Numbered from the stretch's first letter, positions 24,983 through 33,607 are shown. The stretch: DNA of 64,000 nt from Bacillota bacterium (GCA_013178305.1 JABLXB010000003.1:186001-250000), one strand, 5' to 3'. Notes: generated by a model from the sequence alone, not told the origin. Numbers and translations are program-made.

Positions 24983-26458
24983 ATGACCATTAACTGGACA
25001 ATGATGTCCGCGCTGGTAGTGTACCTGGTTGGCGTCTACCTCCTTGGCTACTACAGCTGGGCGTTCGTCGCCAGGGCCAGGGCCGGCACGGGCGCTGGTT
25101 TCATGAGAGAGTACTTCATCAGCGGCAGGGACCTCGGAGGGTTCGTCCTGGCCATGACGCTCGTCGCCACGTACGTCAGCGCCGGCAGCTTCATCGGCGG
25201 CCCCGGTACCGCGTACACGCAGGGTCTCGGCTGGGTGTTCCTCGCCATGGCGCAGATGCCGACAGGCTACCTCACGCTTGCCCTGCTCGGCAAGAGGTTC
25301 GCCATCCTGGCGCGGAAGATCAACGCCGTGACCATTGTCGATTATCTCAAGGCCCGGTACGAAAGCGATCTCGTAGTCATACTGGCTTCCATCTCTATAG
25401 TAGCGTTCCTCATGGCTTCAATGACCGCGCAGTGGGTCGGTGCCGCGCGCGTCCTGCAGGCGGTCGGCATGAGTTACGAACTGGGCCTCGCGATATTCGC
25501 CATCACGCTGCTCATCTACGTGACAGTCGGCGGGTTCAGGGCGGTGGCGCTCACCGACGCCCTCCAGGGCATGGTGATGTTAGTCGGTACCATCGCCATA
25601 ATCATAGGGGCGGTCTCGGCCGGCGGCGGCGTCGAGAACATCGTCCGCACGATGTACAAGACCAACCCCGACCTCATCACACCTTTCGGCGTGAAGAACT
25701 TCATCTCCGTACCGTGGGTGTCGTCGTTCTGGGTGCTCGTGGGCATCGGACTCGTCGGCCTTCCACAGATAGCGGTGCGTGCGATGGCGTACCGGGACAG
25801 CAAGGCCATGCACAGGGCGATCATTATCGGCACCCCGGTGGCCGGCTTCCTCATGCTGGGTATGCATCTCGTGGGGGCGTTCGGAGCGGCGGTTGTCCCC
25901 GGCATCAAGGCCGGCGACCTGGTGGTGCCGACCGTGACGACGAAGGTGCTGCCCGAGTGGCTGGCGGGGATGTTCCTCGCGGGCCCGCTCGCCGCCATCA
26001 TGTCCACCGTCGACTCGATGCTCATACTCGTGGCGTCGTCCATAGTCAAGGACATCTGGCTCAACTACGTCAACCCGAAGATGTCCGACAGGGGCATCGC
26101 GAACATGAGCACCATCGTGACCATCATCGTGGGCGTGGTGGTGTACGTGACAGCGCTGAAGCCGCCGCCCCTCCTCGTGTGGTTGAACCTGTTCGCGATC
26201 GCCGGTCTCGAGGCCACGTTCTTCTGGCCGATCCTCCTCGGCCTCTACTGGAGGCGGGCCAACGCCCCGGGCGCGATCGCGTCCATGCTGGCCGGCGTGG
26301 GCAGCTACCTCTACTTCGACCAGGTAATCCTGTGGAAGAAACCGCTGGGCATGCACACGGTGGTTCTCCCGCTCATACTGGCGCTCGTCGCGTTTGTGGT
26401 GGTGTCTTGTGTGACCAGGAAACCGTCACGGGAGATAGAGGAGAAGTTCTGGGCATAG
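24983..26458 (+). CDS. panF: Sodium/pantothenate symporter
   Basis: A 491-residue sodium:solute symporter with about 13 membrane helices. It follows E. coli PanF closely along the chain, for example in TYVSAGSFIGGPGTAY, KRFAILARKINAVT, GGFRAVALTDALQGMVMLIG-like, FWVLVGIGLVGLPQIAVR, YRDSKAMHRAIIIGT, AGPLAAIMSTVDSMLI and LKPPPLLVWLNLFAIAGLEATF. The likely substrate is therefore pantothenate, taken up with sodium ions. The ATG follows GGGGGTGG. In this operon uptake is coupled to degradation enzymes rather than to coenzyme A synthesis. A close relative of pantothenate, rather than pantothenate itself, remains possible. Confidence 0.9.
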   Translation: MTINWTMMSALVVYLVGVYLLGYYSWAFVARARAGTGAGFMREYFISGRDLGGFVLAMTLVATYVSAGSFIGGPGTAYTQGLGWVFLAMAQMPTGYLTLALLGKRFAILARKINAVTIVDYLKARYESDLVVILASISIVAFLMASMTAQWVGAARVLQAVGMSYELGLAIFAITLLIYVTVGGFRAVALTDALQGMVMLVGTIAIIIGAVSAGGGVENIVRTMYKTNPDLITPFGVKNFISVPWVSSFWVLVGIGLVGLPQIAVRAMAYRDSKAMHRAIIIGTPVAGFLMLGMHLVGAFGAAVVPGIKAGDLVVPTVTTKVLPEWLAGMFLAGPLAAIMSTVDSMLILVASSIVKDIWLNYVNPKMSDRGIANMSTIVTIIVGVVVYVTALKPPPLLVWLNLFAIAGLEATFFWPILLGLYWRRANAPGAIASMLAGVGSYLYFDQVILWKKPLGMHTVVLPLILALVAFVVVSCVTRKPSREIEEKFWA

Positions 26459-26495
26459 CGTAACGGCAGACAGCGACACGGAAGGGGTGTTGTAC

Positions 26496-27785
26496 TTGAC
26501 AGTCGACGAGGCGGTGCGTCTCAAGCAGGAGTACCTTTTCCCCGGGGTCCGCGCGTATTACTCAAAGCCGCTCGTACTGGTGGACGGCAACGGGGTGAGG
26601 GTCCACGATTCCACGGGGCGCGAGTACCTCGATCTCTACGGGGGCATCCTGACCGTCTCGGTCGGCCACGCACACCCGCACGTGGTCGAGGCCGTAAAGG
26701 AGCAGGTAGATAAGATATCTCACACCTCGACCTGCTACCTTAACGAACCCATGCTCCGCCTCGCGGAGAGGCTGGCGAAGATCACGCCGGGGAACCTGAA
26801 GAAGACGTTCTTCTCCAACAGCGGCACCGAGGCGAACGAGACCGCCGTCTTCCTGGCCAAGATCTACACGGGTAACCACGACGTCATCGCGGTCCGCCAC
26901 AGCTACCACGGGCGTTCCACCCTGGCGGCGATGTTGACGGGCAACTCGGCGTGGAGACCGGTTGACACCGAGATCCCCGGCATAGTCCACGCGCACAGCC
27001 CGTACTGCTTCCGCTGCGCATTCCACCTCGAGTACCCGTCGTGCGGCCTCGCTTGCGCTTACGACATCGAGGAGCTCATCAGGACGTGCACCTGCGGCCG
27101 CATCGCGGCGTTCATCGCCGAACCCATCCAGGGCGTCGGGGGTTTCGTGACGCCGCCGCCCGAGTACTTCAAGATCGCGGTGGAGATCGTGCGCAGGTAC
27201 GGCGGCGTGTTCATCTGCGACGAAGTGCAAACCGGGTGGGGCCGCACGGGCGGGAAGCTGTTCGGGATCGAGCACTGGGGCGTCGAGCCGGACATCATGA
27301 CGTTCGCCAAGGGCCTGGCGAACGGCTCTCCCATTGGGGCGACCGTGGCGAGGGCCGAGATAGCCGAGGCGTTCACGGCGGCCACCATTTCCACGTTTGG
27401 CGGGAACCCCGTGACCATGGCCGCCGCGATGGCGACCATGGACGTGATCGTGGACAACAACCTGCCGGCGCACGTTGCGAAGGTGGGAGAGATGTGCTTC
27501 GGGCGCCTCAGATCGATGCAGGACAGGTTCCCGTTCGTGGGCGAGGTCCGCGGCAAGGGCCTGATGATGGGCGTCGAGATCACCGGCGAAAACAGGGCGC
27601 CGGCGCCCGACGCGACCACGGCGCTGATGGAGGCCGCCAGGGAAGAAGGAATCCTGATCGGCCGGGGCGGGCTGTATTCGAACGCCATACGTATTGCGCC
27701 GCCGATGACCATTTCCGCGGAAGACGCTGCCGACGGCATGGACAGGTTCGAGAGGGCGCTCGCAAAGGTGGCAAGCCAGTTCTGA
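26496..27785 (+). CDS. Class III aminotransferase, candidate beta-alanine transaminase
   Basis: A PLP enzyme of about 429 residues in the AGXT2-like branch, whose members use omega- or beta-amino acids such as beta-alanine and 3-aminoisobutyrate. The motifs are FSNSGTEANE near 108, HSYHGRST near 138, FIAEPIQGVGG near 210, ICDEVQTGWGRTG near 243 and the Schiff-base Lys in TFAKGLANG near 275. A cysteine-rich stretch (YCFRCAFHLEYPSCGLAC) is shared with related bacterial enzymes. TTG at 26496, eight bases after GAAGGGG, is the best start. In the proposed pathway it turns beta-alanine into malonate semialdehyde. Confidence 0.85.
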   Translation: MTVDEAVRLKQEYLFPGVRAYYSKPLVLVDGNGVRVHDSTGREYLDLYGGILTVSVGHAHPHVVEAVKEQVDKISHTSTCYLNEPMLRLAERLAKITPGNLKKTFFSNSGTEANETAVFLAKIYTGNHDVIAVRHSYHGRSTLAAMLTGNSAWRPVDTEIPGIVHAHSPYCFRCAFHLEYPSCGLACAYDIEELIRTCTCGRIAAFIAEPIQGVGGFVTPPPEYFKIAVEIVRRYGGVFICDEVQTGWGRTGGKLFGIEHWGVEPDIMTFAKGLANGSPIGATVARAEIAEAFTAATISTFGGNPVTMAAAMATMDVIVDNNLPAHVAKVGEMCFGRLRSMQDRFPFVGEVRGKGLMMGVEITGENRAPAPDATTALMEAAREEGILIGRGGLYSNAIRIAPPMTISAEDAADGMDRFERALAKVASQF

Positions 27786-27804
27786 AAGCCGGGGGTGTTG
27801 CACT

Positions 27805-28677
27805 GTGGCGGAGGAGAAGAAGAAGATCACCATACCGGAGATGCTCGCGGCGAAGAAGCAGGGGCGGAAGATCACCATGGTGACGTCGTACGACTACTCC
27901 ACGGCCGTCCTCGTGTCGAAGTCGAACGTCGACACGATCCTGGTTGGCGACTCGGCGGCCATGGTCATGCTGGGACACCCCGGCACCGTCCCTATTACGC
28001 TGGACGCGCTGATGATCATGGCAACCGCGGTGGTCAAGGGCGCAGGGCACAACACGTTCATCGTCGGCGACATGCCGTTCCTGTCGTACGAGGTCAACAA
28101 GGACAAGGCCATCGAGAACTGCGGGAGGTACCTCAAGGAAGCCGGCTGCGACGCCGTGAAGCTCGAGGGCGGCCGCAGGGTGGCTGCGACCGTGTCGGCG
28201 ATAGTCCAGGCGGGCATCCCCGTGATGGGCCACATAGGGCTTACTCCACAAACCGCGGCTCAGCTCGGGGGGTTCAAGGTGCAGGGGAAGGACCGGAGCG
28301 CAGCGCGGGCGATAGTGGACGACGCAATCGCCCTGGAGGACGCCGGCGTCTTCTCCATGGTGCTGGAAGCCGTACCCACGCCTGTCGCCAGGATCATCAC
28401 CGAGAGGGTGAAGGTCCCGACCATAGGGATCGGCGCGGGCCCGCACTGCGACGGGCAGGTGCTGGTCTTCCACGACATGATGGGGTTGTTCCAGAGATTC
28501 CTCCCAAAGTTCGTCAAGCAGTACGTGAACCTCGCGCCGCAGATCGTCGAGGGACTCAACCAGTACTCGACCGAAGTTGCGGGCGGGGCGTTCCCGGCGA
28601 AGGAGCACACGTTCTCGATGAAGGATGAGGAGGTCAACGCCCTCATCGAAGAGCTCAAGAAGGAGGGGGTCATCTAG
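27805..28677 (+). CDS. panB: 3-methyl-2-oxobutanoate hydroxymethyltransferase
   Basis: Interconverts 2-oxoisovalerate plus methylene-tetrahydrofolate and ketopantoate plus THF. The 290-residue sequence has the magnesium ligands Asp49 (LVGDS), Asp89 (GDMPF) and Glu121 (VKLEGG), and the catalytic Glu188 in MVLEAVP, with GHIGLTPQT and IGIGAGPHCDGQVLV as expected. The reaction is reversible. With PanE and a transporter but no PanC or PanD in the operon, I infer that it runs backward here, releasing a one-carbon unit as methylene-THF. GTG start behind CCGGGGGTG. A biosynthetic role cannot be ruled out from sequence alone. Confidence 0.93.
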   Translation: MAEEKKKITIPEMLAAKKQGRKITMVTSYDYSTAVLVSKSNVDTILVGDSAAMVMLGHPGTVPITLDALMIMATAVVKGAGHNTFIVGDMPFLSYEVNKDKAIENCGRYLKEAGCDAVKLEGGRRVAATVSAIVQAGIPVMGHIGLTPQTAAQLGGFKVQGKDRSAARAIVDDAIALEDAGVFSMVLEAVPTPVARIITERVKVPTIGIGAGPHCDGQVLVFHDMMGLFQRFLPKFVKQYVNLAPQIVEGLNQYSTEVAGGAFPAKEHTFSMKDEEVNALIEELKKEGVI

Positions 28678-28679
28678 CA

Positions 28680-29627
28680 GTGAAGATAGCCATCCTCGGG
28701 GCGGGCGCCATGGGTTCGCTCTTCGGGGGGTATCTGACCGCGGGCGGGCACGATGTGTGGCTCATCGATACGTGGGCCGGCCACGTGAACGCGATGAACT
28801 CCGGCGGCCTCGTGATCGAGGAGGCCGGCGGTCCACGCTCTTACGCGGTCAGGGCGGTCTCCGACCCGTCGGCGGCGGGGCCGAGCGATCTCGTCATCGT
28901 GTTCGTGAAGTCCTACCACACCGGGGCGGCGCTGGGGGGCGCCTCCGCCCTGTTCGGCGAGGGCACCGTGGCCCTGTCGCTCCAGAACGGCGTCGGCCAG
29001 CTGGAGGCGATGTCCGCGGTAATCGGGCGTGAAAGGGTACTGCTCGGGACCACCGCCCAGGGCGCAACCATGCTCGGCCCCGGGAGGGTGAGGCACGGCG
29101 GGTCCGGCGAGACGATCGTGGGCGAGCCGGACGGGGGTGTCTCGCCGCGGGTCGAGCGAATCGTGGAGGCATTCAACGCATCGGGCATAGAGGCGAGGGC
29201 CGATGCCGGTATCCTGAGCCACATCTGGGGCAAGGTTATTGTCAACGTGGGGATAAACGCGCTCACCGCCCTGCTCGGCGTGAGAAACGGGGAGATCCTC
29301 GAGATCCCCGAGGCCCGGCGACTCATGCGGACGCTGGTGCTTGAGGCCCGCGACGCTTGCTCCGCCAAGGGGATCCGGCTCCCATACAGCGATGTCGCCG
29401 GCAAGGTGGAATCGGTCGCGGCCGCCACGGCGCAGAACCGGTCGTCGATGCTGCAGGATGTGTCGGCGGGCCGTCAAACTGAGATCGACTACATAAACGG
29501 CGCCATCGTCCGCGAGGCTGCCTCGCTTGGCGTGCCTGCTCCCGCGAACGAAATCATGACTCTGCTGGTCAGGGCGCTTACGACGGCCCGAACCAGCGGG
29601 AAAACGGCCTGGAGGGTGGAGGGGTGA
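28680..29627 (+). CDS. panE: 2-dehydropantoate 2-reductase family, probably NAD-linked
   Basis: A 315-residue ApbA/PanE protein: GAGAMGSLFGG nucleotide loop at residues 7-17, QNGVGQLE, the catalytic Lys in HIWGKVIVN, and HTEIDYING-like QTEIDYINGAIVR near the end. At the tip of the second strand E. coli PanE has Arg31, which holds the NADPH phosphate; here the sequence is VWLIDTW with Asp30, the usual mark of NAD preference. That suits oxidation of pantoate to ketopantoate, the catabolic direction. GTG start 3 bp after the panB stop; the frame overlaps the next gene by a GTGA junction. Confidence 0.9.
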   Translation: MKIAILGAGAMGSLFGGYLTAGGHDVWLIDTWAGHVNAMNSGGLVIEEAGGPRSYAVRAVSDPSAAGPSDLVIVFVKSYHTGAALGGASALFGEGTVALSLQNGVGQLEAMSAVIGRERVLLGTTAQGATMLGPGRVRHGGSGETIVGEPDGGVSPRVERIVEAFNASGIEARADAGILSHIWGKVIVNVGINALTALLGVRNGEILEIPEARRLMRTLVLEARDACSAKGIRLPYSDVAGKVESVAAATAQNRSSMLQDVSAGRQTEIDYINGAIVREAASLGVPAPANEIMTLLVRALTTARTSGKTAWRVEG

Positions 29628-31555
29628 GCGTGTACGCAGTCAACGGTCGCGTGCTTGAGGTGGATCTGGGTTCGGGCAGGCTGGGCGATAGCCCCGTGCC
29701 CGAAGGTCTCTGGCGCGATTATCTCGGGGGCAGCGGGCTCGGGTCATACCTGCTGTATGGCGCTGCAGATCCTGCCCTACCGCCGCTTGCTGCGGAAAGC
29801 CCGATCTTCGTGATCGCGGGCCTTCTCACGGGGACGCCTGCCCTCACGAGCTGCAAGGTGTCGCTGTGCTTCAGGTCGCCGCTCACGGGGATCTGGGGCG
29901 AATCGACCGTGGGCGGGTTCTGGGGTGCGCAGCTCAAGGCCGCCGGGTATGACGGGATAGTGCTGCGCGGCCGCGCGGCCGAGCCCGTCTACCTCTGGAT
30001 CAGGGATGGAGCCGCGGAGATCCGGCCCGCGAAGGACCTGTGGGGGAAGCAGACGTACGAGACCTCGGACGCCGTGCGCGAGCGGACGGACCCCAAAGCG
30101 CAGGTGGCGTGTATCGGCCCCGCCGGCGAGAACCTCGTCGAGATCGCGAGCGTAATGTTCGGCGGCCACGACTGTCGCGCCGCCGGCAGGTGCGGGGTTG
30201 GCGCGGTGTGGGGTTCGAAGAACCTCAAGGCCATCGCGGTCAGGGGGACCGGCCGCCCGGCCGTCGCCCGGCCCGGCGCTCTGGCCGAGTCACAGAAAGG
30301 CGTTCTGGGCTCCATCCGCGAGTTCGCCAGGGCCCTGGGTGAATTCGGCACCGCGGGCGGGATCCCCGGCGTCGAGGTGTCGGGGGACCTCCCGATAAAG
30401 AACTGGACGATGGGTTCCTGGACCGAAGGCGCCGCGAAGATAAGCGGCCAGGCGCAAGCCAAGACGATCCTCCTCGATCATTACGCCTGCTGGGCGTGCC
30501 CGATCCACTGCGGCAAGATCGTCAGGCTGGACGCGGGGCCGTACGCCGGCGCGACCGCGCACGGGCCGGAGTACGAGACGTGCGCCGGGTTCGGCTCGAT
30601 GCTTCTCGTAGACGACGTCAACTACGTGGCTGCGGCCAATGACCTGTGCAACAGGCTCGGGCTCGACACGATCTCGACCAGCTCCGTCATCGCCATGGCG
30701 ATGGAGGTCCGCGAGCGAGGGATTTGCATCCCGTCTGACGGTGGGTCGGGTGGCGGGTCGGGTGGTGGTTTGGCAGGCGGCCCGGCAGGCGAGGGTCGCG
30801 AGCCGGACCTCAGGTGGGGGAACGGCGAGGCCATGCTAGAGGCGATATATCTGATCGCTTCGCGGCAGGGCATCGGCGAGGCCCTCTGCCACGGGTCCAG
30901 GGCGCTCGCGCGAAGGCTTGGCGGGCTGGCTGCGGAGTATGCGGTCGAGTGCAAGGGGCTGGAGGTCGCCTACCATGACCCGCGCGCCTTCACGGGCATG
31001 GCGGGGAACTACGCCACGGCGAACCGCGGGGGGTGTCACCTCGAGGCCCTGAGCTACTTCGTGGAGAGCGGCGGCGTGCCCGGGTCGGTGGTCGGCTTCA
31101 CCGGCCAGGTTGAGCCGCACTCGGCTGAGAACAAGGGATGGCTTGCCGCCCACATGCAGGACCTGATGGAGGTTTTCAACGGTCTCGGCCTGTGCAAGTT
31201 CCTGCTCAGGGGCAGGGTGTCGGTCGAGAACATCACGGACTGGTGCAACGCCGTTACGGGCTGGGACCTTAGCGTCGACGACCTCCTGAGACTGGGAGAG
31301 AAGATCCACAACCTGAAGCGGATGTACAACGTCCGCCTCGGGATAAGCAGGAAAGATGACACGCTGCCCCCCAGGCTCCTCGTGCACGATCGCAAGACGG
31401 GGCGGGCGGCCGGGAGCCTGCCCCACCTCGGCAGGATACTTAGCGATTACTACCGGCACAGGGGCTGGAATGAAGAGGGCATCCCCACGAAGGAGACCCT
31501 CGATCGGCTGGGGCTCGGGTGGTTGCAGGAGAGCGACGTGGTATGGAGAGAATAG
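29624..31555 (+). CDS. Aldehyde:ferredoxin oxidoreductase (AOR family)
   Basis: A 643-residue tungsto- or molybdopterin enzyme. The 4Fe-4S ligands are seen: Cys289, Cys292 and Cys296 in CWACPIHCG and Cys524 in GLCKF. The N-terminal domain (VLEVDLGSGRL, GGSGLGSYLL) is typical. It oxidises an aldehyde to the acid and reduces ferredoxin. As last gene of the operon it may oxidise malonate semialdehyde, or acetaldehyde formed from it by decarboxylation; this is inference. An insert of Gly and Ser residues at about 373-392 (SGGGSGGG) is unusual for the family. It is translationally coupled to panE. Confidence 0.9.
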   Translation: MSVYAVNGRVLEVDLGSGRLGDSPVPEGLWRDYLGGSGLGSYLLYGAADPALPPLAAESPIFVIAGLLTGTPALTSCKVSLCFRSPLTGIWGESTVGGFWGAQLKAAGYDGIVLRGRAAEPVYLWIRDGAAEIRPAKDLWGKQTYETSDAVRERTDPKAQVACIGPAGENLVEIASVMFGGHDCRAAGRCGVGAVWGSKNLKAIAVRGTGRPAVARPGALAESQKGVLGSIREFARALGEFGTAGGIPGVEVSGDLPIKNWTMGSWTEGAAKISGQAQAKTILLDHYACWACPIHCGKIVRLDAGPYAGATAHGPEYETCAGFGSMLLVDDVNYVAAANDLCNRLGLDTISTSSVIAMAMEVRERGICIPSDGGSGGGSGGGLAGGPAGEGREPDLRWGNGEAMLEAIYLIASRQGIGEALCHGSRALARRLGGLAAEYAVECKGLEVAYHDPRAFTGMAGNYATANRGGCHLEALSYFVESGGVPGSVVGFTGQVEPHSAENKGWLAAHMQDLMEVFNGLGLCKFLLRGRVSVENITDWCNAVTGWDLSVDDLLRLGEKIHNLKRMYNVRLGISRKDDTLPPRLLVHDRKTGRAAGSLPHLGRILSDYYRHRGWNEEGIPTKETLDRLGLGWLQESDVVWRE

Positions 31556-31608
31556 GTTGGGACAGGTGAGTTGGCTCTCCAAGACGAGTCTCCGGGTGGT
31601 AGACAGAG

Positions 31609-31875
31609 ATGACATCCGCCGAGCACAAGAGAACCAGTGAACGCCGAGTTACGCCTGTCAGGCTGCATGATCTATTTGAGGGGACCCTGGCTGCTCATGT
31701 CAACGCGTGGCGGGAGGTGCTCGGGTCGGACCTCGTGTCTCTGGTGTTGTACGGGTCGTGGGCCAGGGGCACGGCGACGGTTGATTCCGACATCAATATC
31801 CTTGTCGTGGCCGAGCGCCTCCCCCGAGGCCGGTGGGCTGAGGCCGTCTTTTCACGCTGTCGCCAAATCGTGTGA
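31609..31875 (+). pseudogene. MNT-type nucleotidyltransferase remnant
   Basis: An 88-residue frame with the nucleotidyltransferase motif as GSWARGTATVDSDINILVV. The family motif is GS-x10-DxD; here the second Asp is Asn, so the catalytic pair is incomplete. The frame ends shortly after the core domain, three bases before the convergent regulator gene, and lacks the usual C-terminal helices. MNT proteins are antitoxins that AMPylate HepT toxins. A HepT-like remnant lies 11.7 kb to the left. I judge it truncated and probably inactive. Confidence 0.6.
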
Positions 31876-31878
31876 AAT

Positions 31879-33294
31879 CTACGCCCTGCACGCGGGGTCT
31901 CGGCCTGCCTCACCGTTCAGGGCGAGCAGCGTGAGTCTTTGCCTGCTGTTAACCCCGAGTTTCTGGTATATGTGGGCGATGTGCGTCTTCAGTGTGCCTG
32001 GCGCCAGGTTCAGGCGCACTTCGATTGCGGAATTAGGCACCGCATGGAGCATCAACTGAGCGATCTCCCTCTCGCGTGGCGTCAGCCTGGCCGCTACGTC
32101 CGGAGGAAGCGACACCCCTGGAGTTGAGAGCCGGGGTTGGTGCAACGGGTAGCTCGCGCGAAGGGACTCGGCGCCCAGCACCCGTATCAACCCGTACGTG
32201 GCAAGAAACAGGGCCGTCACCGCCGTCAGGGCGCATGCCACGATGATGTCGGTCCCCGTGTGCGGAAGGAGCCATGCGGACAGCAGGCTTCCGAGGAGGA
32301 TCCCCGTCACGTTGAGACCGAGCCCCCATCCGTACATCCAGTAGGGGTCGCGAGAATCGGAGAGGTCCGCAAGGCTTACCCATAGGAACAGGTCGAATGC
32401 GGCAAACGCGACGTTGATCAGAAACAGGCTGCCGAAGTACCTCGCCAGCGGCGGGACCATCGGTGCAAGCGCGTAGCTCACACCCATCGCCAGAACAGCA
32501 ACCACTGCGAGGGGCTTGCGACCGCGAGAGTCAGCATACCGTCCCGCGAGCCCCAGCGCCGCTATGTACGGCAGCGCCTGCAGGGACTTGTCAAAGGGGA
32601 CCTGATTGAAGTATGGGAGTGCAACCTCGTAGTACAGCCCTCCTACCACGCAGAAGGCCAGGACCATCACGCCAAACCAGGGGATGACGCCGTCTCTGGC
32701 TCCGATCCCCTTGTCCGCAGCAGTGGACCGGCCCGTCACCCCGGCCGGCTGTTGCGTGAGACCCTCGCTGGCCCAGAGGGCCAGGGCGAGCAACGCCAGG
32801 TTCGCCAGCGCGATGCCATGCACTCCCGCGATGGGTAGGGCTAGGACTGCAAGCGCGTAGAAGACGTTGGCCACGATCATCCCTATCGCCATCATCCTTC
32901 CGCGATGGCTGACCGGGATGGTGGAACGAAAACGCGGTCCCCACCACAGCACGTACGCGGCTGCCGACACTCCGGCTACGACCTGCGGATACATCCATAA
33001 ACGCGGAGGCCCGTAACACAGGGCAAGCGTAGCAGCCACCGAACCCGCCAGGCCAGCTCTTGAGAGAACGTGGATAGCTCGAGAAGAGATGCCACCACGC
33101 GAAAACCAGAGGCCGAGGGTGAAGAGAGCACCGGCATGCGAGACCGTGAAGGCCTTCCCTGCTGAAGCTGCCACTCCCCCTCGCAGGGCCTCAAGACCTG
33201 CCAGAAACGGGCCGTACAGCGGGAACGACAACAGCCATCCGAAGAAGAAGCCAATCCCGAGCACTACCCGGGCTGATTCGGCGCGTCTCGACAC
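31879..33294 (-). CDS. Membrane-bound LuxR-type regulator with MFS domain
   Basis: A 471-residue fusion. Residues 10-380 contain about twelve hydrophobic helices with major-facilitator features such as RYADSRGRKPLAVVAVL, and residues 400-462 are a LuxR/GerE helix-turn-helix (LTPREREIAQLM, SAIEVRLNLAPGTLKTHIAHI, YQKLGVNSRQRL). This is a one-component regulator that would sense a ligand in the membrane and bind DNA on the cytoplasmic side. Two palindromes just upstream of its start are candidate binding sites. MFS-LuxR fusions are known in Actinobacteria and some Firmicutes, mostly uncharacterised. The target could be itself and the divergent surface-protein gene. Confidence 0.9.
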   Translation of the reverse strand: MSRRAESARVVLGIGFFFGWLLSFPLYGPFLAGLEALRGGVAASAGKAFTVSHAGALFTLGLWFSRGGISSRAIHVLSRAGLAGSVAATLALCYGPPRLWMYPQVVAGVSAAAYVLWWGPRFRSTIPVSHRGRMMAIGMIVANVFYALAVLALPIAGVHGIALANLALLALALWASEGLTQQPAGVTGRSTAADKGIGARDGVIPWFGVMVLAFCVVGGLYYEVALPYFNQVPFDKSLQALPYIAALGLAGRYADSRGRKPLAVVAVLAMGVSYALAPMVPPLARYFGSLFLINVAFAAFDLFLWVSLADLSDSRDPYWMYGWGLGLNVTGILLGSLLSAWLLPHTGTDIIVACALTAVTALFLATYGLIRVLGAESLRASYPLHQPRLSTPGVSLPPDVAARLTPREREIAQLMLHAVPNSAIEVRLNLAPGTLKTHIAHIYQKLGVNSRQRLTLLALNGEAGRDPACRA

Positions 33295-33320
33295 CGGGCG
33301 ACCCCCTCGTCGAACAGTAT

Positions 33321-33384
33321 ATCATCCGTCGGGATGATCTGCACATGCGAGGTGCGCATTTCATAATCATCCGCGCGGATGATT
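33321..33384. promoter_or_regulatory. Two palindromic operators in the divergent intergenic region
   Basis: AATCATCCGCGCGGATGATT at 33365-33384 is a perfect 20-bp palindrome; ATCATCCGTCGGGATGAT at 33321-33338 is a near copy, centres 45 bp apart. On the minus strand the perfect site fills the 18-bp spacer between TTTACA and TATGAA, a possible promoter of the MFS-LuxR gene; TATACT next to the second site is another possible -10. Repression by the LuxR-type protein is inferred. Confidence 0.65.
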
Positions 33385-33404
33385 GTAAACATCATCGCCC
33401 TGCT

Positions 33405-33433
33405 TTTACATTACTGGTAGGTTGCGGTAAAGT
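33405..33433 (+). promoter_or_regulatory. Sigma-A-type promoter of the SLH protein gene
   Basis: TTTACA at 33405-33410 and TAAAGT at 33428-33433 are separated by 17 bp, and the 20-bp palindrome lies 20 bp upstream. The leader to the ATG at 33608 would be about 165 nt. I see no further structure in it. Confidence 0.5.
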
Positions 33434-33607
33434 CAGTCCGGCCTGCTGGTGTGCCAGGGGTCGTCTAGAAGTCTGGAAGGGGGAGGGAACGACTCGTCAG
33501 GATTCGTCAATCGCGATCCCGCCGTAGGCTCGAGGCCGCGGGATTTGGAAGTCGTCCTTGCTCGAAGTCATACAGTATGCTCAGTGAAAAAGGGGGAATA
33601 AGCCTCA

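Noticed and set aside
26562-27878. 438-codon minus-strand frame over the aminotransferase
   Set aside because: Antisense to a complete class III aminotransferase; low-complexity Arg/His-rich product.
27805-29627. Ordinary pantothenate biosynthesis operon
   Set aside because: PanC and PanD are missing while an importer, an amidohydrolase, a transaminase and an aldehyde oxidoreductase are present under sigma-54 control; still possible, so kept as the main alternative to the catabolic reading.
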